Origin: Primula veris | Taxonomy: Eukaryota; Streptophyta; Magnoliopsida; Ericales; Primulaceae | Direction of reading: 5' to 3' | Assembly (NCBI GenBank): GCA_963682055.1 | Contig: OY821750.1 | Location: 2,501-66,500, forward strand | Length of the DNA: 64,000 bases | Part shown: piece by piece, positions 1 through 11,260 of the stretch | Layout of the letters: every line of letters begins with the position of its first letter | Numbering within the stretch: the first letter of the stretch is position 1 | Position numbers and translations under genes: made by a program | Notes under the pieces: model-generated | What the model was told of the DNA's origin: nothing | The model's input: the letters and a program-made list of their open reading frames with translations, nothing else | The model's database searches: none

Positions 1-3000
1 AAACCCTAAACCCTAAACCCTAAACCCTAAACCCTAAACCCTAAACCCTAAACCCTAAACCCTAAACCCTAAACCCTAAACCCTAAACCCTAAACCCTAA
101 ACCCTAAACCCTAAACCCTAAACCCTAAACCCTAAACCCTAAACCCTAAACCCTAAACCCTAAACCCTAAACCCTAAACCCTAAACCCTAAACCCTAAAC
201 CCTAAACCCTAAACCCTAAACCCTAAACCCTAAACCCTAAACCCTAAACCCTAAACCCTAAACCCTAAACCCTAAACCCTAAACCCTAAACCCTAAACCC
301 TAAACCCTAAACCCTAAACCCTAAACCCTAAACCCTAAACCCTAAACCCTAAACCCTAAACCCTAAACCCTAAACCCTAAACCCTAAACCCTAAACCCTA
401 AACCCTAAACCCTAAACCCTAAACCCTAAACCCTAAACCCTAAACCCTAAACCCTAAACCCTAAACCCTAAACCCTAAACCCTAAACCCTAAACCCTAAA
501 CCCTAAACCCTAAACCCTAAACCCTAAACCCTAAACCCTAAACCCTAAACCCTAAACCCTAAACCCTAAACCCTAAACCCTAAACCCTAAACCCTAAACC
601 CTAAACCCTAAACCCTAAACCCTAAACCCTAAACCCTAAACCCTAAACCCTAAACCCTAAACCCTAAACCCTAAACCCTAAACCCTAAACCCTAAACCCT
701 AAACCCTAAACCCTAAACCCTAAACCCTAAACCCTAAACCCTAAACCCTAAACCCTAAACCCTAAACCCTAAACCCTAAACCCTAAACCCTAAACCCTAA
801 ACCCTAAACCCTAAACCCTAAACCCTAAACCCTAAACCCTAAACCCTAAACCCTAAACCCTAAACCCTAAACCCTAAACCCTAAACCCTAAACCCTAAAC
901 CCTAAACCCTAAACCCTAAACCCTAAACCCTAAACCCTAAACCCTAAACCCTAAACCCTAAACCCTAAACCCTAAACCCTAAACCCTAAACCCTAAACCC
1001 TAAACCCTAAACCCTAAACCCTAAACCCTAAACCCTAAACCCTAAACCCTAAACCCTAAACCCTAAACCCTAAACCCTAAACCCTAAACCCTAAACCCTA
1101 AACCCTAAACCCTAAACCCTAAACCCTAAACCCTAAACCCTAAACCCTAAACCCTAAACCCTAAACCCTAAACCCTAAACCCTAAACCCTAAACCCTAAA
1201 CCCTAAACCCTAAACCCTAAACCCTAAACCCTAAACCCTAAACCCTAAACCCTAAACCCTAAACCCTAAACCCTAAACCCTAAACCCTAAACCCTAAACC
1301 CTAAACCCTAAACCCTAAACCCTAAACCCTAAACCCTAAACCCTAAACCCTAAACCCTAAACCCTAAACCCTAAACCCTAAACCCTAAACCCTAAACCCT
1401 AAACCCTAAACCCTAAACCCTAAACCCTAAACCCTAAACCCTAAACCCTAAACCCTAAACCCTAAACCCTAAACCCTAAACCCTAAACCCTAAACCCTAA
1501 ACCCTAAACCCTAAACCCTAAACCCTAAACCCTAAACCCTAAACCCTAAACCCTAAACCCTAAACCCTAAACCCTAAACCCTAAACCCTAAACCCTAAAC
1601 CCTAAACCCTAAACCCTAAACCCTAAACCCTAAACCCTAAACCCTAAACCCTAAACCCTAAACCCTAAACCCTAAACCCTAAACCCTAAACCCTAAACCC
1701 TAAACCCTAAACCCTAAACCCTAAACCCTAAACCCTAAACCCTAAACCCTAAACCCTAAACCCTAAACCCTAAACCCTAAACCCTAAACCCTAAACCCTA
1801 AACCCTAAACCCTAAACCCTAAACCCTAAACCCTAAACCCTAAACCCTAAACCCTAAACCCTAAACCCTAAACCCTAAACCCTAAACCCTAAACCCTAAA
1901 CCCTAAACCCTAAACCCTAAACCCTAAACCCTAAACCCTAAACCCTAAACCCTAAACCCTAAACCCTAAACCCTAAACCCTAAACCCTAAACCCTAAACC
2001 CTAAACCCTAAACCCTAAACCCTAAACCCTAAACCCTAAACCCTAAACCCTAAACCCTAAACCCTAAACCCTAAACCCTAAACCCTAAACCCTAAACCCT
2101 AAACCCTAAACCCTAAACCCTAAACCCTAAACCCTAAACCCTAAACCCTAAACCCTAAACCCTAAACCCTAAACCCTAAACCCTAAACCCTAAACCCTAA
2201 ACCCTAAACCCTAAACCCTAAACCCTAAACCCTAAACCCTAAACCCTAAACCCTAAACCCTAAACCCTAAACCCTAAACCCTAAACCCTAAACCCTAAAC
2301 CCTAAACCCTAAACCCTAAACCCTAAACCCTAAACCCTAAACCCTAAACCCTAAACCCTAAACCCTAAACCCTAAACCCTAAACCCTAAACCCTAAACCC
2401 TAAACCCTAAACCCTAAACCCTAAACCCTAAACCCTAAACCCTAAACCCTAAACCCTAAACCCTAAACCCTAAACCCTAAACCCTAAACCCTAAACCCTA
2501 AACCCTAAACCCTAAACCCTAAACCCTAAACCCTAAACCCTAAACCCTAAACCCTAAACCCTAAACCCTAAACCCTAAACCCTAAACCCTAAACCCTAAA
2601 CCCTAAACCCTAAACCCTAAACCCTAAACCCTAAACCCTAAACCCTAAACCCTAAACCCTAAACCCTAAACCCTAAACCCTAAACCCTAAACCCTAAACC
2701 CTAAACCCTAAACCCTAAACCCTAAACCCTAAACCCTAAACCCTAAACCCTAAACCCTAAACCCTAAACCCTAAACCCTAAACCCTAAACCCTAAACCCT
2801 AAACCCTAAACCCTAAACCCTAAACCCTAAACCCTAAACCCTAAACCCTAAACCCTAAACCCTAAACCCTAAACCCTAAACCCTAAACCCTAAACCCTAA
2901 ACCCTAAACCCTAAACCCTAAACCCTAAACCCTAAACCCTAAACCCTAAACCCTAAACCCTAAACCCTAAACCCTAAACCCTAAACCCTAAACCCTAAAC

Positions 3001-3709
3001 CCTAAACCCTAAACCCTAAACCCTAAACCCTAAACCCTAAACCCTAAACCCTAAACCCTAAACCCTAAACCCTAAACCCTAAACCCTAAACCCTAAACCC
3101 TAAACCCTAAACCCTAAACCCTAAACCCTAAACCCTAAACCCTAAACCCTAAACCCTAAACCCTAAACCCTAAACCCTAAACCCTAAACCCTAAACCCTA
3201 AACCCTAAACCCTAAACCCTAAACCCTAAACCCTAAACCCTAAACCCTAAACCCTAAACCCTAAACCCTAAACCCTAAACCCTAAACCCTAAACCCTAAA
3301 CCCTAAACCCTAAACCCTAAACCCTAAACCCTAAACCCTAAACCCTAAACCCTAAACCCTAAACCCTAAACCCTAAACCCTAAACCCTAAACCCTAAACC
3401 CTAAACCCTAAACCCTAAACCCTAAACCCTAAACCCTAAACCCTAAACCCTAAACCCTAAACCCTAAACCCTAAACCCTAAACCCTAAACCCTAAACCCT
3501 AAACCCTAAACCCTAAACCCTAAACCCTAAACCCTAAACCCTAAACCCTAAACCCTAAACCCTAAACCCTAAACCCTAAACCCTAAACCCTAAACCCTAA
3601 ACCCTAAACCCTAAACCCTAAACCCTAAACCCTAAACCCTAAACCCTAAACCCTAAACCCTAAACCCTAAACCCTAAACCCTAAACCCTAAACCCTAAAC
3701 CCTAAACCC
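1..3709. repeat. Terminal telomere array, (CCCTAAA)n
   Basis: About 529 copies of the 7-bp CCCTAAA unit run without a break that I could see. This is the Arabidopsis-type plant telomere. The C-rich strand reads 5' to 3' inward from base 1, as expected at the left end of a chromosome assembled to the telomere. The phase is constant up to about 3709, where the unit changes to CCCCAAAA. Confidence 0.98.
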
Positions 3710-3890
3710 CAAAACCCCAAAACCCCAAAACCCCAAAACCCCAAAACCCCAAAACCCCAAAACCCCAAAACCCCAAAACCCCAAACCCCCAAACCCCCAA
3801 ACCCCAAAACCCCAAAACCCCCCAAAACCCCCCAAACCCCCAAAACCCCAAACCCCAAACCCCAAACCCCCAAACCCCCAAACCCCCAAA
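3704..3890. repeat. Variant telomere block of CCCCAAAA units
   Basis: Directly inside the canonical array the unit becomes CCCCAAAA, about nine perfect copies to roughly 3783. It then loosens to CCCCCAAA, CCCCAAA and CCCCCCAAAA forms up to about 3890. C4A4 is the telomere unit of hypotrichous ciliates such as Oxytricha and Euplotes. Here it is most simply a diverged plant telomere unit that spread locally. The two glycine-rich open frames on the minus strand are products of the repeat. Confidence 0.9.
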
Positions 3891-4590
3891 CCCCTAAACC
3901 CTAAACCCTAAACCCTAAACCCTAAACCCTAAACCCTAAACCCTAAACCCTAAACCCCAAAACCCCAAAACCCAAACCCCAAAACCCTAAACCCTAAACC
4001 CTAAACCCCAAAACCCCAAAACCCTAAACCCCAAAACCCCAAACCCCAAAACCCTAAACCCCAAAACCCAAAACCCTAAACCCCAAAACCCTAAACCCCA
4101 AAACCCTAAACCCCAAAACCCTAAACCCCAAAACCCTAAACCCTAAACCCCAAAACCCTAAACCCCAAAACCCTAAACCCCAAAACCCTAAACCCCAAAA
4201 CCCTAAACCCTAAACCCCAAAACCCTAAACCCCAAAACCCTAAACCCCAAAACCCTAAACCCCAAAACCCTAAACCCTAAACCCCAAAACCCTAAACCCT
4301 AAACCCTAAACCCTAAACCCTAAACCCTAAACCCTAAACCCTAAACCCTAAACCCTAAACCCTAAACCCTAAACCCTAAACCCTAAACCCCAAAACCCAA
4401 AACCCTAAACCCCAAAACCCAAAACCCTAAACCCCAAAACCCCAAAACCCCAAAACCCCAAAAACCCAAACCCAAAAACCCTAAACCCCAAAAACCCAAA
4501 CCCTAAACCCAAACCCTAAACCCTAAACCCCTAAAACTCAAACCCTAAACCCTAAACCCTAAAACCCTAAACCCTAAAACCCTAAAACCC
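3891..4590. repeat. Mixed canonical and variant telomere repeats
   Basis: Islands of exact CCCTAAA (about 3893-3955 and 4288-4387) alternate with CCCCAAAACCCTAAA compound units. The compound units recur in regular runs, for example 4080-4280, where a 15-bp CCCTAAACCCCAAAA unit repeats. This looks like proximal telomere sequence beyond regular telomerase renewal, homogenised by unequal exchange. Confidence 0.9.
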
Positions 4591-4970
4591 TAGACCCCTA
4601 AAACCCGGGACCCCGGGACCCCCGGACCCCCGGAGGACCCCGGGACCCCGGGACCCCCGGACCCCCGGAGGACCCCGGGACCCCGGGACCCCCGGAGGAC
4701 CCCGGGACCCCGGGACCCCGGGACCCTCGGACCCTAGGACCCTAGGACCCTAGGACCCCAGACCCCCCAGACCCCCGAGACCCTAGGACCCTAGGACCCT
4801 GGTCCTAGGACCCTAGGACCCTGGTCCTAGGACCCCAGACCCCCCAGACCCCCCAGACCGCCAGAGCCTAGAGCCTACACCCTACACCCTACACCCTACA
4901 CCCTAGGACCCTAGGACCCTAGGACCCTAGGACCCTAGGACCCTAGGACCTCGACCCTAGCCCCTAAACC
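4591..4970. repeat. GC-rich telomere-derived repeats (CCCGGGA and CCCTAGGA types)
   Basis: From about 4600 the units turn into GGACCCCGGGACCCC and CCCCCGGAGGA blocks, then into CCCTAGGA (4730-4960) with a short run of CCCTACA (4868-4898). CCCGGG and CCTAGG are palindromes, so many units carry a self-complementary core. This is the most GC-rich stretch of an otherwise AT-rich window. Confidence 0.85.
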
Positions 4971-5335
4971 CTCAACCCTCAACCCTCAACCCTCAACCCT
5001 AAACCCTAAACCCTAAACCCTAAACCCTAAACCCTAAACCCTAAACCCTAAACCCTAAACCCTAAACCCTAAACCCTAAACCCCTAAACCCCCAAACCCC
5101 AAACCCCAAAAACCCAAACACCAAACCCCTAAACCCCTAAACCCCAAAACCCCAAACCCCAAACCCCAAACCCCAAACCCCACACCCAAACCCCAAACCC
5201 TAAACCCCAGACCCCAGGCGCCCGAAGCCCCCGAAGCCCCCCGAACCCTACACCCCGGAACCCCAAAACCCCTAAAACCGAAACCCCTACTCCCTACACC
5301 CCAAAAACCCCAAACCCGAAACCCTCAGTACTAAA
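4971..5335. repeat. Inner telomere-like zone
   Basis: CCCTCAA units (about 4971-4997) lead into a further exact CCCTAAA island (about 4997-5079). After it come degenerate CCCCAAA, CCCGAAG and CCCCGAA forms that fade at about 5335. There is no gene. Confidence 0.85.
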
Positions 5336-5341
5336 AAGGGG

Positions 5342-6192
5342 TGTTATTAAGCCGTTACTTACGTGCCTACGCTTTGCTATATATATTTACCCGATACGTA
5401 GTTAAATCATGATTTAATAGCTGAACTTTCGATATCCAGTAGTTGTTGTATAAATCCTGCTATTTAATTTACAGTTAAAAAGTAAGAAAAATGGGGAGTT
5501 GAAGGGGGGTCGGAGGTAGATGAGTTGGTTGTCAGTCGGTTGTTGTTGTCAGTCTTTTATATTTCTTTTAGGGTTCATGTGCCAAAAGGGCTTCCGGTGG
5601 GCCTGGTGCTCACGGAAAATACGGCAATAGCCGGCGTATGGTTTCATGAGGAGTGATCCGGCACTTTATTTGTGAATCCGACTTTATACGCATTTGAGTC
5701 GTTTATCGAGTCACGCCACTGGACGTAAGTAGTTGTAGTAGAGGAGGTTAGCGGAGGAAAAATAAAAAGACAAAATACATATAAATAACTGAATATATAT
5801 GCATTGCATTATGTATTTATTTTAGTTTGTTGACGTGTATATATAATGAATAGTTGACTCACTCTTTTCTTTCGTTTTCTTGTCTTTGTTTATTTTATTA
5901 TTTTAGGTGGAGGTTCAGATATACAGAGTTCCAGGACAGGTTAAGCTGTTGAGCGGGCTAGATTTTGGGTTGTGCGGGTAGTCTAGACACTCAGAGCCTA
6001 TTTAGTTTGGTGTAATACTTTGTAAATGATGTACATTAGGAGTAGTTGTGTAGAAAACGTACTAATGTAATATAATATTTGTTGTGTAATGTAAGTCGGA
6101 GAAGTGTGCTTAGAAAGTTGTATTTTCTTCTAGTGTGTTTTCTTTAGTTTTAAATTCATGTCTCGGGTTTTAATGAAATCTGGGGCGTGACA
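5342..6192 (+). mobile_element. LTR-like fragment of a retrotransposon (candidate solo LTR)
   Basis: This 851-bp unique-looking segment is flanked on both sides by telomere-like repeats. It begins TGTTATTAAG and ends GGGGCGTGACA, which fits the TG...CA boundaries of plant LTRs; GGGGYGTKACA endings are common in plant Ty3/gypsy LTRs. A pyrimidine-rich stretch and a possible polyadenylation zone (AATGTAATATAA, about 6064) precede the end. No target-site duplication is visible (AGGGG on the left, GCTTT on the right) and no internal polyprotein is present. The assignment therefore rests only on the termini and composition, and it could be unrelated unique DNA. Confidence 0.35.
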
Positions 6193-6195
6193 GCT

Positions 6196-6340
6196 TTCTT
6201 TCCCCCTGAACCCCTGAACCACCCCGGAACCCGGAACCACCCCGAAACCCTAAACCCTAAACCCTAAACCCTCAAAACCCGAAACCCCGAAACCCCTGAA
6301 CCACCCCGGAACCCGGAACCACCCCGAAACCCGAAACCCT
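6196..6340. repeat. Second telomere-variant island
   Basis: The island has CCCCTGAACCACCCCGGAAC-type units. A block of about 42 bp occurs twice (about 6207-6250 and 6291-6333) around a short exact run of CCCTAAA (about 6247-6272). It marks the inner limit of telomere-derived sequence at this end. Confidence 0.8.
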
Positions 6341-6344
6341 GAAC

Positions 6345-6922
6345 AATTTTTTATTGACACCATGTCCCTTTAATAACAAATGTGCTTTCCACCTCTCATT
6401 TTGCCTATTTCTCACACTCTCTCTAAAATTCCTCTTTGCCGAGGTATGTCTTCTCCTTTCCTGCCATGGATGAATCCCCTACTAGAACCCTTCGAAATAT
6501 GAATCTCATCCCTTAATCTATCTTCATCTCCATTTCATAATATATTTTTTAGATTCTATTTTCCTCCATCTCATTTTTAATCCTATTCTCATATGATAAA
6601 TGGTTAGAAATTAGAAGGGAATAGTGGGCCAAAGATCCAAGCTAGGCTTACAATTGAAACAAAAAAACAAATTTCAATCAGATTTGGAAGACCTCGTCTA
6701 ATTTTTATTTGTAGTTTGTTTTTATATTTAATAATAGACTTGGTTATTTTGTTAACGAAGGAAGTGTCATGTGCAGCTTAAAATCACTCAAAAAGGGCCA
6801 GCTTATTTGCCATGTAAACTAGATTCAGCTTATTTGACTGAAAACTGCAAGCGAACCAACTGCTAGCACAATCTTTAATAGCCACTGCAAAAAGAGTTGC
6901 TGGTAATAAGTAAGAACCTTAC
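6345..6922. other. AT-rich spacer at the breakpoint side of the TPR gene
   Basis: No gene is recognised. On the minus strand, just beyond the exon ending at 6923, a stretch near 6845-6885 ends in codons compatible with D-C-A-S-R. That could be a deleted remnant of the next TPR exon, but the match is too short to call. AGCTTATTTG-like words at 6780-6850 resemble the dispersed repeat seen at 58.7 and 62.5 kb. Confidence 0.4.
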
Positions 6923-7162
6923 TTGGCTGCTCGAACTTGCACCATGAGAAAATTGGGATCCATCAGAACAGCTTTTTTGCAATCTTCAAGAGCTTCTCTC
7001 ACTCTCCCAAGCGACATACGTGTCGCTGCACGGTTACTGTAACACAACATCAATGCCTTTAGGCAACTTCTGGAATTCTCATTTTAAGAAATACAGTTAA
7101 CTCCTTGTGAATAATACTCCTCGGCCCTCAACATATCTCCATTAGCATAGGCTTGATTTCCC

Positions 7163-8082
7163 CTGGTACAGTATATTTAACAATCAAGCAAAAGAGTCAC
7201 TATAAAACCACTGTCTACATTGGTAACTACTTCGGTTTAATAGCTACAAAGCATTGAATCTTCTCCGGTATGTTGAATTAGAGTTTAGACCAGTTTTGTA
7301 TGGCCACTTTTAATTTCAAAAAAGGGATAAATACGTGGAAGGTGGAGAAAATTTTGAAAAAATTGGCCCCGAAAGTTGTGGAATATTCCTGAAAAATAGA
7401 CATCATAAGTCAAAAGCAAGAAAAAGGGACCACAATGTTCCAGGTGCAGTGAGATCGATACCTTTCTCCAGTTCCAGAATATTGGGTAAAGTAATAGTAC
7501 ATAAAAGTTGAGCGGGGTAATTTATAATTCTCCATACAGGGATAACTCCAAGTCGTGATTTTTCATAAGAGACTGAAGAAAACAACCACCAACCCTTGAC
7601 TCCTAGAATTTGGGGTAAGCTATATGGTACCAAATGATATACTAATATAATGTTGGATCATGGATGTTGAATCATACGCCCCTAATTCATCTAAGGCTAA
7701 TATTTCATCTCTTTACTTTACATCCTTTTAACTTGCATCCAAGTTTGTAACGATATATTCATCACTTTTCTTTCATTTCCTTATCCTACACTAATACTCC
7801 CATTCTTGCCCATGGGTATATTGCATTACCAAACCATCTTTGATCGATTCTCTCTCATCTTATCCTCAGTTGGGGCCTCTCCTAACCTGCCCCAAATCTC
7901 TTCTTTTTCAATATAATATATCCTCGTCTTCTCACACATCCATCTCAAGTTCGCAACATACGCATCTCTTCTATACGCATTTTTTTCCATCCAGCTTATT
8001 AGTTACCCAACACTCGACGCGTATATCATAAAGCATGAAAACTAAATATGAAAAAAGAAAGAAAATTAAAATATTATTATAC
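7163..8082 (-). other. Intron 1 of the TPR/DnaJ fragment
   Basis: The intron is bounded by donor AAG|GTATAA (8082 downward) and acceptor TACCAG|GGG (7163-7164). It joins the split arginine codon AG|G and restores the family reading KWRLR-GNQAY. It is AT-rich, with a pyrimidine-rich stretch, and no other gene is seen in it. Confidence 0.7.
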
Positions 8083-9725
8083 CTTAGTCGCCACTTGTCA
8101 CAGGCTTCCCGAGATGCCAAACTAGCAGTTGGAGTAAAAGAAGATTCTTGCACAAATTTCTCCTCCTTTGATGCTTCACCCACGTCTGCCCTGTTAGAAA
8201 ATGTAGTAAAATCTCCTTTTTTCCCCCACATAGGAGACAAAATCTCCATATATGACGAACCCTGCTCGAATTTACTGGTAGCAGACGAATCATTAATGAT
8301 TTTATAGCGATTCTTCTTTTTCTGTTGACGTGTTGAAGAAGAAAATTGAGAATTGGTAGACGAAGTAGCAGCAGCAAAAGTGAAGTTCATGTTAAATCCA
8401 CGTATCTCAGTCTCACCCCTTGAGCTGGAGCTAACTTCTTCTGTATCTCCTGCGGTCACAAAAGTATCATTGACACTGTCATCTTCTCTTTCTAACTCTA
8501 CATCTGCAGTTACAAAGCTCTCTGTTTCACCTTCCTCCGAATCGAATCCGTCTTTTGGAAGTTCAGCTTCAAAACTTTCACTAGCTACAGATTGACAAGA
8601 TTCTGCTTCTTTCTCGGTAAACTTTGCATCAGCGTCCTTAATATCCAAACACTGTGCTGCAATAACCAAATCTTCATCTATGACTGATGTTCCTATTTCT
8701 TCGTTATCAAACACCTGTTCCCGGTAAGGAGAAACATCCATGGGTGAATACGAATCGTAAGAATCTTCTTCTTGTTCTAGCGAAATAATACTTTCACTCG
8801 AAACAAAAGTTTGCCTAACCGGGAATGTTTTCTTCAACTTTCCACTATTTTTCTTCAACTTATAATCTTTAGTCGGTTCTCTCTTTGCGTTAAATATACT
8901 TTCAGTTGGGTTTGATATTACCGGAGTCCGAAAAGTAAAACCCTCATCAGAAAACGATGTACTTCCACTCGGGCTGGAGCCAAAACTTGCCATTCTCTCA
9001 CTAGGAATGTCCCCACCCTCTCTTGCTAGTCTCATCCTCTCCATTTCATTCGACAGCATATTTTCATCTCTACCGAAAATTATCCCTTGCGGAATTCCAC
9101 GAAAAGAAGCATCGCATTGGTTCGTGTTTTTATTTACAAAAGTTCTCGTATCATCAGTGTTATTGTTAACTCTACTTTCATCGGATTTAAAAGGATCTTT
9201 AATGTTCATTTTTTCCAAATCATCTGAAAGTTTCATATCCGTATCCACATTCGATTTCAAATTTTCATTCTTGGGGCTTTCTACAAACACTGAACTAGCA
9301 ATTTTTAACTTTCTTAGCTCATTCTCAAGCCTATATTTCTCAGCTTCATCACTGGGATTCAAATTAACATCTTGTTTATTCCCAATTTTTAATTTCGTCA
9401 TACTATCAACAACATTATTTTCAAAAACCCCACATTGAGTCTCGGTTTTTGCACCAAAAACAAACCCATCACTACCAAAACTCATTTTACCTATAGTTGA
9501 CGGACCTATATGATCCGAACTTGTACGAAACGGATTAAACCCAGGATCAAAACTACCTGTTTCAGAAAAAAAAACTTCAAAGTCAGTTCCCATATTCAAA
9601 TTCATCAGACTATCAATAACATATTTTCGGAAACCCCACAATGGGTCTTCGTTCCGCAAACTCAATATACCTAAATGATCTGAAATGGACAAAATTGGGT
9701 CAAACCCAGAATCAAACTTGCTTGT
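8083..9725 (-). CDS. Exon 1 of the TPR/DnaJ gene fragment, open reading frame
   Basis: This is the longest open frame in the window. The predicted peptide is acidic and serine-rich, as is typical of the disordered N-terminal half of this co-chaperone family. Its first 130 or so residues hold two imperfect copies of a unit of about 57 residues (FDxGFxP...SDHxG...VIDSLMNLNMG, then ...VVDSMTKLKIGN). The same unit continues, broken by stops, into the upstream DNA. The frame must end at the GT donor at 8081-8082; the residues after KWRLR in the uninterrupted reading are intron. The lack of stops over 1.6 kb shows that decay is recent. The start codon is not identifiable: the first ATG is at 9605, and a now-lost upstream exon or start is possible. 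Confidence 0.7.
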
Positions 9726-10500
9726 TTAAAAAATTGAAATTCAGTTCCAATATTTATATCATATTATTAATTATGTGAAACCAAACGCAAACCAATCATT
9801 ATTTAAACTCAATCGGCTTAAATGGTCTGAAATGAGACAAAATGGGTTAAACCCATAATCAAAATTACCAGTTTCAGTAAATGGCTTCAAGATTAGTTCC
9901 AATCTTCCCAATAAGACACTTTTATAATTTTAGAGAACCCAGCAATGGGCAACCGTTTTCATACCAAAAACAAACCCATCATTACTTAAACTTGATTGAC
10001 CAAAATAATCTGAAATGGGAATCAAAATTAGTTGTTTCAGGAAAAAATAATGAAATTTAGTTCCAATATTTTTATCCAACTATCAAAAATGTAGAATCAA
10101 ACACAAACCTATCATTATTTAAACTCATCTCACCAAAATAAACTAAAATGGGAATCAAAATGACATGTTTAAAGGAAAGATTCAAAATCCATTCCAATAT
10201 AATTATTATACATACAGCATACTACTTAATAATCCACAAACACAAACCCATCATTATTTAATACATAAATCTGAAATAGGATAAAATTTGGATTAAACCC
10301 AGAATCAAAATATTTTTTGAAGAGAGGCATGAAATTTAGTTACAATATTTTTATCATACTAATATGAAATATTAATATTCCACAAACAGTCAAACACAAA
10401 CCCATCATTATTTTAACTCCATCTGCCTATATAATAATGGGTTTCTTTAAAAACCCATGATTATTTAATCTCAATCTACCTAAATAATAATAAAATCGGA
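9726..10500 (-). repeat. Degenerate tandem copies of the TPR gene's N-terminal coding repeat
   Basis: About five diverged copies, spaced roughly 130-170 bp, of the repeat that encodes the start of exon 1. Each keeps a recognisable marker (AAACCCAGAATCAAAA or a close variant near 9537, 9702, 9849, 10018, 10148 and 10294) and an AACCCATCATTATTTAAACT block. Stops and indels destroy the reading frame. The copies grade without a boundary into the shorter units further upstream. Confidence 0.75.
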
Positions 10501-11260
10501 CGAAATGGACTAACCCATAAACAAAAATACCTTCATCAGGATAAATATTTTGATTTATAAACTCAATATACCTAAATAATAAGACAAAATGGGAAAACCC
10601 CATAAACAAAAATACCTTTATCAGGATAAATATTTGATTTACAAACTCAATATACCTAAATAATAAGACAAAATGGGAAAAACCCAGAAACAAAAATACC
10701 TTTATCAGGATAAATATTTTGATTTATAAACTCAATATACCTAAATAATAAGACAAAATCGGGAAAACCCAGAAACAAAAATACCTTTATCAGGATAAAT
10801 ATTTGATTTACAAACTCAATATACCTAAATAATAAGACAAAATGGGAAAAACCCAGAAACAAAAATACCTTTATCAGGATAAATATTTGATTTACAAACT
10901 CAATATACCTAAATAATAAGACAAAATGGGAAAAACCCAGAAACAAAAATACCTTTATCAGGATAAATATTTTGATTTATAAACTCAATATACCTAAATA
11001 ATAAGACAAAATGGGAAAAACCCAGAAACAAAAATACCTTTATCAGGATAAATATTTGATTTACAAACTCAATATACCTAAATAATAAGACAAAATGGGA
11101 AAAACCCAGAAACAAAAATACCTTTATCAGGATAAATATTTTGATTTATAAACTCAATATACCTAAATAATAAGACAAAATGGGAAAAACCCAGAAACAA
11201 AAATACCTTTATCAGGATAAATATTTGATTTATAAACTCAATATACCTCTCCTCAAAAAA
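10500..11260 (-). repeat. 84/85-bp tandem array derived from the same coding repeat
   Basis: About nine near-identical units. The marker CTTTATCAGG recurs at 10531, 10616, 10700, 10785, 10869, 10953, 11038, 11122 and 11207, so spacings of 84 and 85 bp largely alternate. The alternation follows AAATATTTGATTTA versus AAATATTTTGATTTA, which gives a 169-bp dimer. A diverged last unit lies at about 11330-11370. On the minus strand each unit contains CCTGATAAAG|GTATTTTTG, which resembles a splice donor. The open frames on the minus strand are repeat products. Confidence 0.85.

Larger units (their letters stand above)
6923..9725 (-). pseudogene. TPR/DnaJ (DNAJC7-like, TPR15/TPR16 family) gene, 5' part only
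   Basis: Intact family members are plant proteins of more than 1,000 residues: a long disordered N-terminus, tetratricopeptide repeats that bind chaperones, and a C-terminal J domain that stimulates Hsp70. Exon 1 (8083-9725) is open for about 545 codons. It carries family hallmarks: FVFGAK near residue 80, SPMDVSPYRE near 316, EDLVIAAQCLDI just after, SFTFAAATSS near 434, and EACDKWRLR at its end. The donor is AAG|GTATAA. Exon 2 (6923-7162) continues the reading as RGNQAYANGD and later YSNRAATRMSLGR and DPNFLMVQVRAAN, the first TPR units. A TAA at 7084-7086 interrupts exon 2, where relatives read on. Everything downstream (remaining TPRs, J domain) is missing. No in-frame ATG precedes codon 30 (9603-9605), and a stop lies at 9726-9728, so the 5' end is eroded too. 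Confidence 0.85.

Noticed and set aside
3688..3889. Glycine-rich open frames on the minus strand
   Set aside because: Translation of C-rich telomere-variant repeats; not coding.
9007..9438. 143-codon plus-strand frame
   Set aside because: Shadow of exon 1 of the TPR/DnaJ fragment on the minus strand, which carries the conserved motifs.
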